A stretch of DNA of 5,046 bases from Opitutia bacterium (GTDB taxonomy: Bacteria > Verrucomicrobiota > Verrucomicrobiae > Opitutales > UBA953): assembly GCA_947488485.1 (NCBI GenBank), contig CANKZO010000176.1, positions 1 through 5,046 of the forward strand. Reading direction: 5' to 3'. Position 1 is the first letter of the stretch, and each line of letters starts with the position of its first letter. Shown here piece by piece: positions 1 through 5,046 of the stretch. The position numbers and the translations under genes were made by a program. Under the pieces are notes generated by a model, which saw only the letters and a list, made by a program, of their open reading frames with translations, did no database searches and had not been told where the DNA came from.

Positions 1-213
1 GGCGGCGGCTTCAAGGGCGGACTGACCTACGGCGAGACCGACGAATGGGGCCACCACGCCGTGAAGGACGTCGTGAACCATTACGACTGGCACGCCACCA
101 TGCTGGATTGCTTCGGCTTCGAGCACGATAAGCTGACGTATAAGCGCAATGGCACCGCGCTGGCCCTGACGAATAACCAGCCCGCCCGGGTGGTCCGCGA
201 ACTCCTGGCTTGA
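1..213 (+). CDS. DUF1501 family protein, C-terminal fragment (5' end outside window)
   Basis: The reading frame is open from base 1 to the TGA at 211-213 and gives the last 70 residues of a DUF1501 protein. It begins GGGFKGGLTYGETDEWG and ends VVRELLA. Aligned by hand to the last 70 residues (409-478) of the complete DUF1501 protein at 2566-4002, it needs no gaps and matches at 34 of 70 positions, including GGGF, TYGETDE, the D-x-HAT segment and the terminal LLA. The GGGF..G.TYGETDE motif is typical of the family's C-terminus. DUF1501 proteins are usually Tat-exported and 400-500 residues long, so roughly 400 residues lie off the left edge. The gene is followed after 38 nt by a cytochrome-like gene, so it is probably the end of a preceding cytochrome/DUF1501 pair in the same operon. 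Enzymatic activity is not established for the family. Family assignment is secure despite the short piece. Confidence 0.9.
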   Translation, partial: GGGFKGGLTYGETDEWGHHAVKDVVNHYDWHATMLDCFGFEHDKLTYKRNGTALALTNNQPARVVRELLA

Positions 214-220
214 GCCCTCA

Positions 221-238
221 TGGGGTTGCAAAACCCCG
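221..238 (+). promoter_or_regulatory. Intergenic hairpin with GCAA (GNRA) tetraloop
   Basis: GGGGTT (222-227) pairs perfectly with AACCCC (232-237) around the loop GCAA (228-231), and T221/G238 can add a wobble pair. GNRA loops are unusually stable in RNA. The hairpin begins 7 nt after the upstream stop codon and ends at the base before the Shine-Dalgarno of the next gene. No T-tract follows, so it is not a canonical intrinsic terminator. It may be an mRNA stability or processing element between cistrons, or it may influence ribosome access to the adjacent SD. The structure is read directly; its function is inference. Confidence 0.5.
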
Positions 239-246
239 AAGGAGGA
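239..246 (+). promoter_or_regulatory. Shine-Dalgarno AAGGAGGA setting a TTG start
   Basis: AAGGAGGA is a near-perfect anti-SD complement. The end of GGAGG (245) is 6 nt from the TTG at 252, which is ideal spacing, but 15 nt from the first in-frame ATG at 261, which is too far. This favours the TTG as the start of the cytochrome-like gene. A TTG at 248 lies in another frame and is too close. Confidence 0.75.
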
Positions 247-251
247 CTTGA

Positions 252-2573
252 TTGAGGGGGATGGTCCGCCCCGCCCTCTTGCTCGCGCTCGCCTGGTCCG
301 CCATGGCCGACGCCAAGGTCTCCTTCAACCGGGAGATCCGCCCAATCCTTTCCGAGCAGTGTTTCTCCTGCCACGGCTTCGACGCGAAGCACCGCAAGGC
401 CGACCTCCGCCTCGATACCCGCGAAGGTGCCTTGGCTGACAACGACGGCGTCCGTGCGATCATCCCCGGCGACCCCGCGAAGTCCGAACTCTGGAAGCGC
501 CTCCTCTCACAGGACCCCGAAGAAGTGATGCCGCCGCCCGAGGCGCATAAGCCGAAGCTCACGGCCAAACAGCGCGAGACCCTCCGCCTTTGGATCGAAG
601 AAGGCGCGCCTTACGAACCGCACTGGGCCTTCACGCCTCCGCAACGCCCGGCCTTGAAAGAGAAAGGTCCGGCCGCGATCGACGCCTTGATCGACAACGG
701 ACTCAAGGAAGCCGGCCTGAAGGCTTCCGCCGAAGCCTCCCCGGAGAAACTGCTGCGTCGCCTCTCACTCGACCTGACGGGCCTCCCGCCCACGCCCGCC
801 GAACTCGACGCCTTCCTGCAAGACCGCGCGAAGGACCCGCAGTCCGCGTATGTCGCCGCCATCGACCGACTGCTCGCTTCGCCCGCCTACGGTGAACGCT
901 GGGGCCGTTGGTGGCTCGATCAGGCCCGCTACGCCGACAGCAACGGCTACTCGATCGACGCTCCGCGCAGTATCTGGAAATACCGCGACTGGGTGGTGAG
1001 CTCACTCAACGCCGACCTGCCCTTCGACCGCTTCACGGTCGAACAACTCGCGGGTGACCTGTTGCCCGACGCCGGCGAAGCCCAGCGCATCGCCACGGGC
1101 TTCCACCGCAACACGCCCCTCAACCAGGAAGGCGGCATCGACGTCGAGCAGTTCCGCATCGACAGCGTGATCGACCGTGTCGGCACGACGGGCACGGTCT
1201 GGCTCGGTCTCACCGTCGGCTGCGCGCAATGTCACGACCATAAGTTCGATCCGATCACGCAGAAGGAGTTCTACCGGATGTTCGCCTTCTTCAACAACCA
1301 GGAGGAGCCCATGATGAAGGTGTCGGATCCGTCCCGCGATGAAGCCAAACTCACCGCCGCCGTCCGCGACGCCGAGCAAGCGCTCGCGACGTTCCTCGAT
1401 CAGCGCGCCCCTGCCCTGCAGCAATGGGAGACCACCCTGACGAAAGCCGAGACCGCCAAGCTTTCCGGCCCGGCCAAGGCCGCCCTGCGCAAGCCCGCCG
1501 CGAAGCGAAACGTGACGGAGCGCGCCCTCCTCTTCGCCGCCAGCCCTGGTGCCACGGACAAGACCTTCAAAGCCCTGCAGAAGAAGGCCAAGGATGCCGC
1601 CGACCTGCGTGACGGCGCGCCGACGACACTCGTGCTCAAGGAACTCGCGAAGCCCCGCAAGACGCACCTGCTGACCGCCGGCGACTTCACGCGTCCGGCC
1701 GAAGAAGTCGCCCCCGGAGTCCTGGCGACCCTCCACGCCTTCAAGCCTGACCAAGGCTCCGTCGACCGCCTCGACCTTGCCCGCTGGATCGTGTCCAAAG
1801 ACAATCCAGTCACCGCCCGCGTGATCGCCAACCGCGTCTGGCAGGCCTACTTCGGCCGTGGCCTCGTCGAGACCGATAATGACTTCGGCTCGCAGGGTAC
1901 GTCGCCCTCTCACCCCGAGCTGCTCGACTGGCTGGCCGTGGAACTCGTCGAACGCGGCTGGAGCCTGAAATCCCTGCACCGCACGATCGTACTCACGCGC
2001 ACCTATCGTCGCGATTCCGCGAGCCGTCCTGACCTCATCGAGAAGGACCCAGACAACCGCCTGCTCGCCCGCCAGACGCGCCTGCGTCTCGACGCGGAAC
2101 TCGTGCGCGACTCCGCCCTCGTCGCCAGCGGCCTGCTCACCCACAAGGTCGGCGGCCCGCCCGTCTACCCGCCCATCCCGGAGGGCGTGATGTCCCTCGG
2201 CCAGGTGAAGCGCGCCTGGAATACCAGCAAGGGAGAAGACCGCACGCGCCGCGGACTCTACACGTTCACCTACCGCGTGACCCCTCCGCCGGCGTTCGCG
2301 GTCTTCGACGCCCCGGACGGACTGTCCACATGCACGCGTCGCAATCGCAGCAATACCCCGCTGCAGGCCCTGACACTCCTCAATGACCCGGCCTACTTCG
2401 AGGCCGCGCAGGCCCTGGCCAAGGTGATCGAGAAGGAAGGCCTCGCCACCGCCTTCCGTCGTTGCACCTCCCGCGCCCCCGAGGCCGCCGAACTCGCCGT
2501 GCTCTCCCCGCTCGACCGACTCTCGGCCGCGCGCGCCCTCCTCAATCTCGACGAGACCATCACCCGTGACTGA
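252..2573 (+). CDS. PSCyt1-PSCyt2 (DUF1549)-PSD1 (DUF1553) cytochrome-like exported protein
   Basis: This is a complete 773-aa protein. The TTG start at 252 is chosen for the SD at 239-246; ATG 261 would drop only three residues. A Sec signal peptide is visible: R2 and R6, a hydrophobic core ALLLALAWSAMA, and probable cleavage after A19 (A-M-A). PSCyt1 spans about 25-120, with haem motif CFSCH at 37-41, the family signature HRKADLRLD (47-55), a candidate distal Met ligand in MPPP (93-96) and LWIEEGAP. PSCyt2/DUF1549 spans about 143-350, with LDLTGLPPTP, the YGERWGRWWLDQARYADSNG block and a second CxxCH motif, CAQCH at 324-328. An Ala/Lys/Glu-rich linker follows (about 364-455). PSD1/DUF1553 spans about 460-770, with KPRKTHLL (467-474), NRVWQAYFGRGLV (527-539), SPSHPELLDWLA, RRNRSNTPLQALTLLND (696-712) and the usual end LLNLDETITR. 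No LamG-like insert is present, so it is at the compact end of the family. It probably binds haem c in the periplasm. Redox partner and substrate are unknown, and the partner gene overlaps its 3' end. Confidence 0.93.
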   Translation: MRGMVRPALLLALAWSAMADAKVSFNREIRPILSEQCFSCHGFDAKHRKADLRLDTREGALADNDGVRAIIPGDPAKSELWKRLLSQDPEEVMPPPEAHKPKLTAKQRETLRLWIEEGAPYEPHWAFTPPQRPALKEKGPAAIDALIDNGLKEAGLKASAEASPEKLLRRLSLDLTGLPPTPAELDAFLQDRAKDPQSAYVAAIDRLLASPAYGERWGRWWLDQARYADSNGYSIDAPRSIWKYRDWVVSSLNADLPFDRFTVEQLAGDLLPDAGEAQRIATGFHRNTPLNQEGGIDVEQFRIDSVIDRVGTTGTVWLGLTVGCAQCHDHKFDPITQKEFYRMFAFFNNQEEPMMKVSDPSRDEAKLTAAVRDAEQALATFLDQRAPALQQWETTLTKAETAKLSGPAKAALRKPAAKRNVTERALLFAASPGATDKTFKALQKKAKDAADLRDGAPTTLVLKELAKPRKTHLLTAGDFTRPAEEVAPGVLATLHAFKPDQGSVDRLDLARWIVSKDNPVTARVIANRVWQAYFGRGLVETDNDFGSQGTSPSHPELLDWLAVELVERGWSLKSLHRTIVLTRTYRRDSASRPDLIEKDPDNRLLARQTRLRLDAELVRDSALVASGLLTHKVGGPPVYPPIPEGVMSLGQVKRAWNTSKGEDRTRRGLYTFTYRVTPPPAFAVFDAPDGLSTCTRRNRSNTPLQALTLLNDPAYFEAAQALAKVIEKEGLATAFRRCTSRAPEAAELAVLSPLDRLSAARALLNLDETITRD

Positions 2574-4002
2574 CCCCTTCCGCCTCCTCGGCCGCACCCG
2601 CCGCCACTTCTTCCGCGACTGCGGCGTGGGCCTCGGCTCGATCGCGCTGTCGTCGCTGCTCGCGGCGGACAAACCCACGCCGACCGCTGATCCGCTCGCG
2701 CCGAAGACGCCGCACCATCGCCCCAAGGCCAAGAGCATCATCTACCTCTTCATGGCCGGCGGCCCCAGCCAGCTGGAGTTCTTCGACCACAAGCCCAAGC
2801 TCAACGAACTCAACGGCCAACCTATTCCCGCCAGTTTCATCGAAGGCAAGCGCTTCGCGTTCATGGGCTCGAGCCACCGCGTCAACCTGCTCGGACACGA
2901 TAAGCAATTCAAGCAGCACGGCCAGAGCGGTGCGTGGGTGAGCGACATGCTTCCGCACACGGCCGCGATTTCCGACGAACTCTGCTTCGTCAAAACCTGC
3001 AAGACCGACCTCTTCAACCACGCCCCGGCGAAGCTCTTCATGAACACCGGCAGCGGCCTGTTCGGCCGACCGAGCATGGGCGCGTGGATGACTTACGGCC
3101 TCGGTAGCGAATGCGCCGACCTGCCCGGGTTCGTCGTGCTGCAGAGCGGCCCGCGCGGCCCCCGCGGCGGCGCCTCCCTCTGGAGCAGCGGCATACTGCC
3201 GAGTACCTACCAAGGCGTGCCCCTGCGCGGCCAAGGCGACCCTATCCTCAACCTGACGAACCCGCAGGGCGTGGCCGCGGCCGACCAACGCAAGGTCATC
3301 GACGCCGTGCGCGAACTCAACGCCGCCCGCCTGGCGAAAACCGGCGATGACGAGATCTCGGCGCGCCTCAACGCCTACGAGATGGCCTACCGCATGCAGA
3401 CGAGCGCGCCCGCGGTCATGGACCTCAAGGGTGAAAGTAAGGCGACCCTCGACCTCTATGGCATCAAGGATCCGGCCGAGGCCAGCTTCGCCCGCAATTG
3501 CCTGCTCGCGCGCCGCCTCGTCGAACGCGGCGTGCGCTTCATCCAGCTTTACGACACCAACTGGGACCACCACGGCGGCGTCACCGAGAACCTGCAGAAG
3601 CATCTGCCCATGAAGGCCAAGGACATCGACCAGGCCTGCGCCGCGCTCGTACGCGACCTCAAGTCCCGCGGCCTGCTCGACGATACCATCGTCGTCTGGG
3701 GCGGCGAGTTCGGTCGCACCCCGATGGGCGAGGTCCGTGAGTTCACCGGACGAAACCATCACATCGACGCCTTTACCATGTGGTTCGCCGGCGGCGGCTT
3801 CCGTCCGGGCATGACCTACGGCGAGACCGACGAGTTTGGCTTCGGCGCGGCCAAGGACCCCGTCCACGTCCGCGACATCCACGCCACCCTCCTCCACCAG
3901 ATGGGGCTCAACCACGAGCGCCTCAGCGTGCGGGCACAGGGCCTCGACGTCCGCCTCACCGGGGTCAACCCAGCCAAGGTGATCAAGCCGCTCCTGGCCT
4001 GA
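2566..4002 (+). CDS. DUF1501 family protein, Tat-exported
   Basis: This is a complete 478-aa protein starting with GTG at 2566, which overlaps the upstream stop by 8 nt. Only a weak GAG (2553-2555) precedes it, so translation is probably coupled to the cytochrome-like gene. The N-terminus carries a twin-arginine leader, RTRRHFFRDCGVGLGS (10-25), followed by a hydrophobic stretch to about residue 33, as is typical of DUF1501. Family signatures run in order: IYLFMAGGPSQLEFFDHKP (59-77), NHAPAKLFMNTGSG (151-164), FGRPSMGAWMTYGLGSE (166-182), NWDHHGG (332-338), VVWGGEFGRTP (376-386), GRNHH (395-399) and GGGFRPGMTYGETDE (409-423). To my knowledge DUF1501 falls in the alkaline phosphatase/sulfatase fold superfamily; D74, D334/H335, E381 and H398/H399 are candidate metal ligands by position, which is inference. 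The length is normal for the family and no break was seen. It probably acts with the cytochrome-like protein in the periplasm. The actual reaction is unknown. Confidence 0.95.
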   Translation: MTDPFRLLGRTRRHFFRDCGVGLGSIALSSLLAADKPTPTADPLAPKTPHHRPKAKSIIYLFMAGGPSQLEFFDHKPKLNELNGQPIPASFIEGKRFAFMGSSHRVNLLGHDKQFKQHGQSGAWVSDMLPHTAAISDELCFVKTCKTDLFNHAPAKLFMNTGSGLFGRPSMGAWMTYGLGSECADLPGFVVLQSGPRGPRGGASLWSSGILPSTYQGVPLRGQGDPILNLTNPQGVAAADQRKVIDAVRELNAARLAKTGDDEISARLNAYEMAYRMQTSAPAVMDLKGESKATLDLYGIKDPAEASFARNCLLARRLVERGVRFIQLYDTNWDHHGGVTENLQKHLPMKAKDIDQACAALVRDLKSRGLLDDTIVVWGGEFGRTPMGEVREFTGRNHHIDAFTMWFAGGGFRPGMTYGETDEFGFGAAKDPVHVRDIHATLLHQMGLNHERLSVRAQGLDVRLTGVNPAKVIKPLLA

Positions 4003-4010
4003 AGGGTCCC

Positions 4011-4024
4011 GGAGGGGAACTTTG
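4011..4024 (+). promoter_or_regulatory. SD-like GGAGGGG plus in-frame TTG: alternative start for DUF1552 gene
   Basis: GGAGGGG (4011-4017) precedes TTG 4022-4024, with 6 nt between GGAGG and the TTG. This is the same geometry as the TTG start at 252. The TTG is in frame with ATG 4160 and no stop intervenes, so it would add 46 residues. Against it, the extension is polar and its codons (TAT, ATC, GCA, AAA, TAT, TTA near 4118-4147) look unlike the GC3-rich genes. It would also push the Tat motif about 46 residues inward, whereas ATG 4160 places RRRF at residues 3-6. I prefer ATG 4160. Confidence 0.25.
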
Positions 4025-4026
4025 CG

Positions 4027-4052
4027 GCCTCCGACCTGTCAGATCGGGAGGC
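4027..4052 (+). terminator. Possible terminator or attenuator hairpin after the DUF1501 gene
   Basis: GCCTCC (4027-4032) pairs with GGAGGC (4047-4052). The stem continues, after a bulged G4046, with G4033-C4045, A4034-T4044, a C/A mismatch, C4036-G4042 and T4037-A4041 around a 3-nt loop. It begins 25 nt after the stop of the DUF1501 gene. The following bases ACTCTTCCTCC are pyrimidine-rich but not a true U-tract, so intrinsic termination would be weak. The flanking CGGAGG (4010-4015) and CCTCCG (4059-4064) can compete for the same arms. Confidence 0.35.
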
Positions 4053-4117
4053 ACTCTTCCTCCGACGCCACCAAGCAGGCCCTTCCCAACAAGGAAAGGC
4101 TCGCTTCGGGAAGTCCG

Positions 4118-4133
4118 TATATCGCAAAATATC
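4118..4133 (+). promoter_or_regulatory. AT-rich patch, possible -10 region for the DUF1552 gene
   Basis: TATATCGCAAAATATC is the most AT-rich stretch in the window and lies 26-42 nt before ATG 4160. TATATC (4118-4123) is -10-like, and ATATC occurs twice exactly 10 bp apart (4119-4123, 4129-4133). No recognisable TTGACA-type -35 is found at 16-18 nt upstream, so a sigma-70 promoter is only a guess. The placement fits a separate promoter for the last gene. Confidence 0.2.
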
Positions 4134-4159
4134 ACCACACCCCTTTAGCCAGCCCTGAC

Positions 4160-5046
4160 ATGAATCGCCGCCGTTTCATCCTCCGCTCCCTCGGTGCCAC
4201 CTTGGCCCTACCGGGACTGTGCTCGCTCAGCGCGAAGGCCCTCAGCGGCAACCCCACCGTCCAGACGTCCAAGGGAGCCGGCATCGGCGCCCGCCGCTTC
4301 GTGGCGATCGGTAACCTGCTCGGCTACCAGACCAAGCAGCTCTTCCCGAAGACCGCTGGTCGCGATTTCGAAAAGACGACCCTGCTGGATCCGATCTGGG
4401 AACAGCGCGAACGGATGACCGTCTTCCGCGGCCTCGACCACGGCGTCAAGGGCGGCCACTTCGCGGTGCACTCCTTCCTCTCCGGCGTGCTCAACTCCGA
4501 AGCGCAGAACCGTCCGGACGGCAACGTCTCGCTCGACCAGTTCCTCGCCGAGGAGATCGGCCACCAGACCCGCTTCCCTTCCCTCACCGTCGGCTCCGAA
4601 GGCGGCATCCACGGCGGCTGTCAGATCGCCTGGACGAAGGCCGGCGTGCGCGTACCGCCGATCACCAACCCGGCCGAACTTTTCGACAAGCTTTTCGTCA
4701 GCGACTCCGCCGAACGCCGCAAGCGTCGCGAGCAAGACAATCGCGTGCAGGCCTCGATCCTGGACTCCGTGCGCGAAGAGGCCAAGCGCCTCTCCGGTCA
4801 GGTCAACCAGGAGGACAAGGCCAAGCTCGACGAATACTTCACCTCCGTCCGCGACGTCGAGAAGCGCCTCGAACTGCGCCAGCGCTGGACCCATCTCCCG
4901 AAGCCGGCGGCCCCCTTCGGCAAGCCGGCCAACCGTAACCCGGTCGACGACCTACCGCTGATGTATGAGCTGATCGCGCTCGCCCTGCAGACCGACAGCA
5001 CCCGCATCGCCACGCTGGAGATCGGCGGCGACTTCATGCCGCAGCA
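4160..5046 (+). CDS. DUF1552 family protein, Tat-exported, N-terminal part (3' end outside window)
   Basis: The frame is open from ATG 4160 to the window end and gives 295 codons plus two bases. The N-terminus MNRRRFILRSLGATLALPGL is a compact twin-arginine leader (RRRFI at 3-7, hydrophobic to about 22, possible cleavage after the Ala of SAKA, about 27). DUF1552 hallmarks follow: LLDPIWEQRERMTVFRGLDHG (75-95), GGHFAVHSFLSG (98-109), NVSLDQFLAEEIG (122-134), RFPSLTVGSEGGIHGGC (138-154), ISW-like IAWTKAGVRVPPI (156-168) and ELFDKLF (173-179). A charged helical, possibly coiled region covers about 183-245. Known DUF1552 proteins are about 430-460 aa, so roughly one third is missing. No Shine-Dalgarno lies just before ATG 4160, so initiation may be SD-independent, or the TTG at 4022 may be used. 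The function of the family is not established. It usually neighbours a DUF1592-type cytochrome-like gene, which is not in view here and may lie downstream. Confidence 0.92.
   Translation, partial: MNRRRFILRSLGATLALPGLCSLSAKALSGNPTVQTSKGAGIGARRFVAIGNLLGYQTKQLFPKTAGRDFEKTTLLDPIWEQRERMTVFRGLDHGVKGGHFAVHSFLSGVLNSEAQNRPDGNVSLDQFLAEEIGHQTRFPSLTVGSEGGIHGGCQIAWTKAGVRVPPITNPAELFDKLFVSDSAERRKRREQDNRVQASILDSVREEAKRLSGQVNQEDKAKLDEYFTSVRDVEKRLELRQRWTHLPKPAAPFGKPANRNPVDDLPLMYELIALALQTDSTRIATLEIGGDFMPQ

Larger units (their letters stand above)
4003..4159 (+). other. 157-nt intergenic region before the DUF1552 gene
   Basis: This is the only sizeable non-coding gap in the window. It contains alternating GGAGG- and CCTCC-type blocks at 4010-4015, 4028-4033, 4046-4051 and 4059-4064, a 10-pair imperfect hairpin (4027-4052), a second possible stem CTTCCC (4082-4087)/GGGAAG (4108-4113), and an AT-rich patch at 4118-4133 unlike its GC-rich surroundings. 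The frame of the downstream gene is open through it back to a TTG at 4022, so part of it could be translated. The gap is long enough to end the cytochrome/DUF1501 operon and start a new transcript, in contrast to the 38-nt gap and 8-nt overlap upstream. Confidence 0.6.

Noticed and set aside
248..439. TTG-initiated short frame at the start of the cytochrome-like gene
   Set aside because: It starts only 2 nt after the SD, overlaps the signal peptide and haem-motif coding region in another frame, and encodes an Arg/Pro-rich shadow peptide.
1002..2741. Long minus-strand open frame (579 codons) opposite the cytochrome-like gene
   Set aside because: It is antisense to a gene with clear family motifs along its full length. 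Its translation is Gly/Glu/Arg/Val-rich with no recognisable domain, as expected from GC-rich third positions suppressing stops.
2560..3915. Long minus-strand open frame (451 codons) opposite the DUF1501 gene
   Set aside because: It is a shadow of a well-supported DUF1501 gene, has Ala/Val/Glu/His-rich low-information content, and no ribosome site or motif was found.
4001..4085. Long-range pairing GAAGGG (4001-4006) with CCCTTC (4080-4085) closing the whole intergenic structure
   Set aside because: Six base pairs across more than 70 nt is easily a chance match in this composition, and no supporting helix extends it.
4090..4099. SD-like CAAGGAAAGG in the intergenic gap
   Set aside because: No usable start codon follows within a normal distance, and ATG 4160 is about 60 nt away.
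3780..4148. Plus-strand open frame running from the DUF1501 gene into the intergenic gap
   Set aside because: It is out of frame with both neighbours, Arg/Pro-rich, and has no ribosome site. It reflects GC-rich frame shadowing.
4208..4894. Minus-strand open frame (228 codons) opposite the DUF1552 gene
   Set aside because: The plus strand carries DUF1552 motifs throughout. The antisense product shows only composition bias.

Overview
The window is a GC-rich (about two thirds G+C by eye), gene-dense, single-strand stretch from what looks like a PVC-superphylum bacterium. Verrucomicrobiota or Planctomycetota is the best guess. The reason is protein content: all four genes belong to families (DUF1501, the PSCyt1/PSCyt2/PSD1 cytochrome-like proteins, and DUF1552) that are strongly expanded in that superphylum and rare elsewhere. 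TTG and GTG starts, a good AAGGAGGA ribosome site on one gene and none on others fit that assignment but do not decide between the phyla.

Layout, all on the + strand: (1) 1-213, the last 70 codons of a DUF1501 protein; (2) a 38-nt gap holding a 6-bp hairpin with a GCAA tetraloop directly before a strong Shine-Dalgarno; (3) 252-2573, a complete 773-aa Sec-exported protein with PSCyt1 (CFSCH), PSCyt2/DUF1549 (CAQCH) and PSD1/DUF1553 domains; (4) 2566-4002, a complete 478-aa DUF1501 protein with a twin-arginine leader, overlapping the previous gene by 8 nt; (5) a 157-nt gap with alternating GGAGG/CCTCC blocks, a hairpin, an SD-like site with an in-frame TTG, and an AT-rich patch; (6) 4160-5046, the first 295 codons of a DUF1552 protein with a twin-arginine leader, cut by the window end.

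The cytochrome-like protein and its DUF1501 partner are translationally overlapped and form the classic planctomycete-type gene pair. The DUF1501 tail at the left edge is a paralogue (34 of 70 residues identical with no gaps by hand alignment), so a second module probably lies just upstream. DUF1552 is a further Tat-exported protein of the same functional world. The predicted picture is a periplasmic or cell-surface system: haem-binding proteins exported unfolded by Sec, and partner proteins exported folded by Tat. No biochemical role is firmly established for these families. A link to polysaccharide breakdown is often suggested by genome context, but nothing in this window (no sulfatase, glycoside hydrolase or transporter) shows it.

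No tRNA, rRNA, CRISPR array, insertion sequence or phage gene was seen. The long open frames on the minus strand are shadows of the coding strand.
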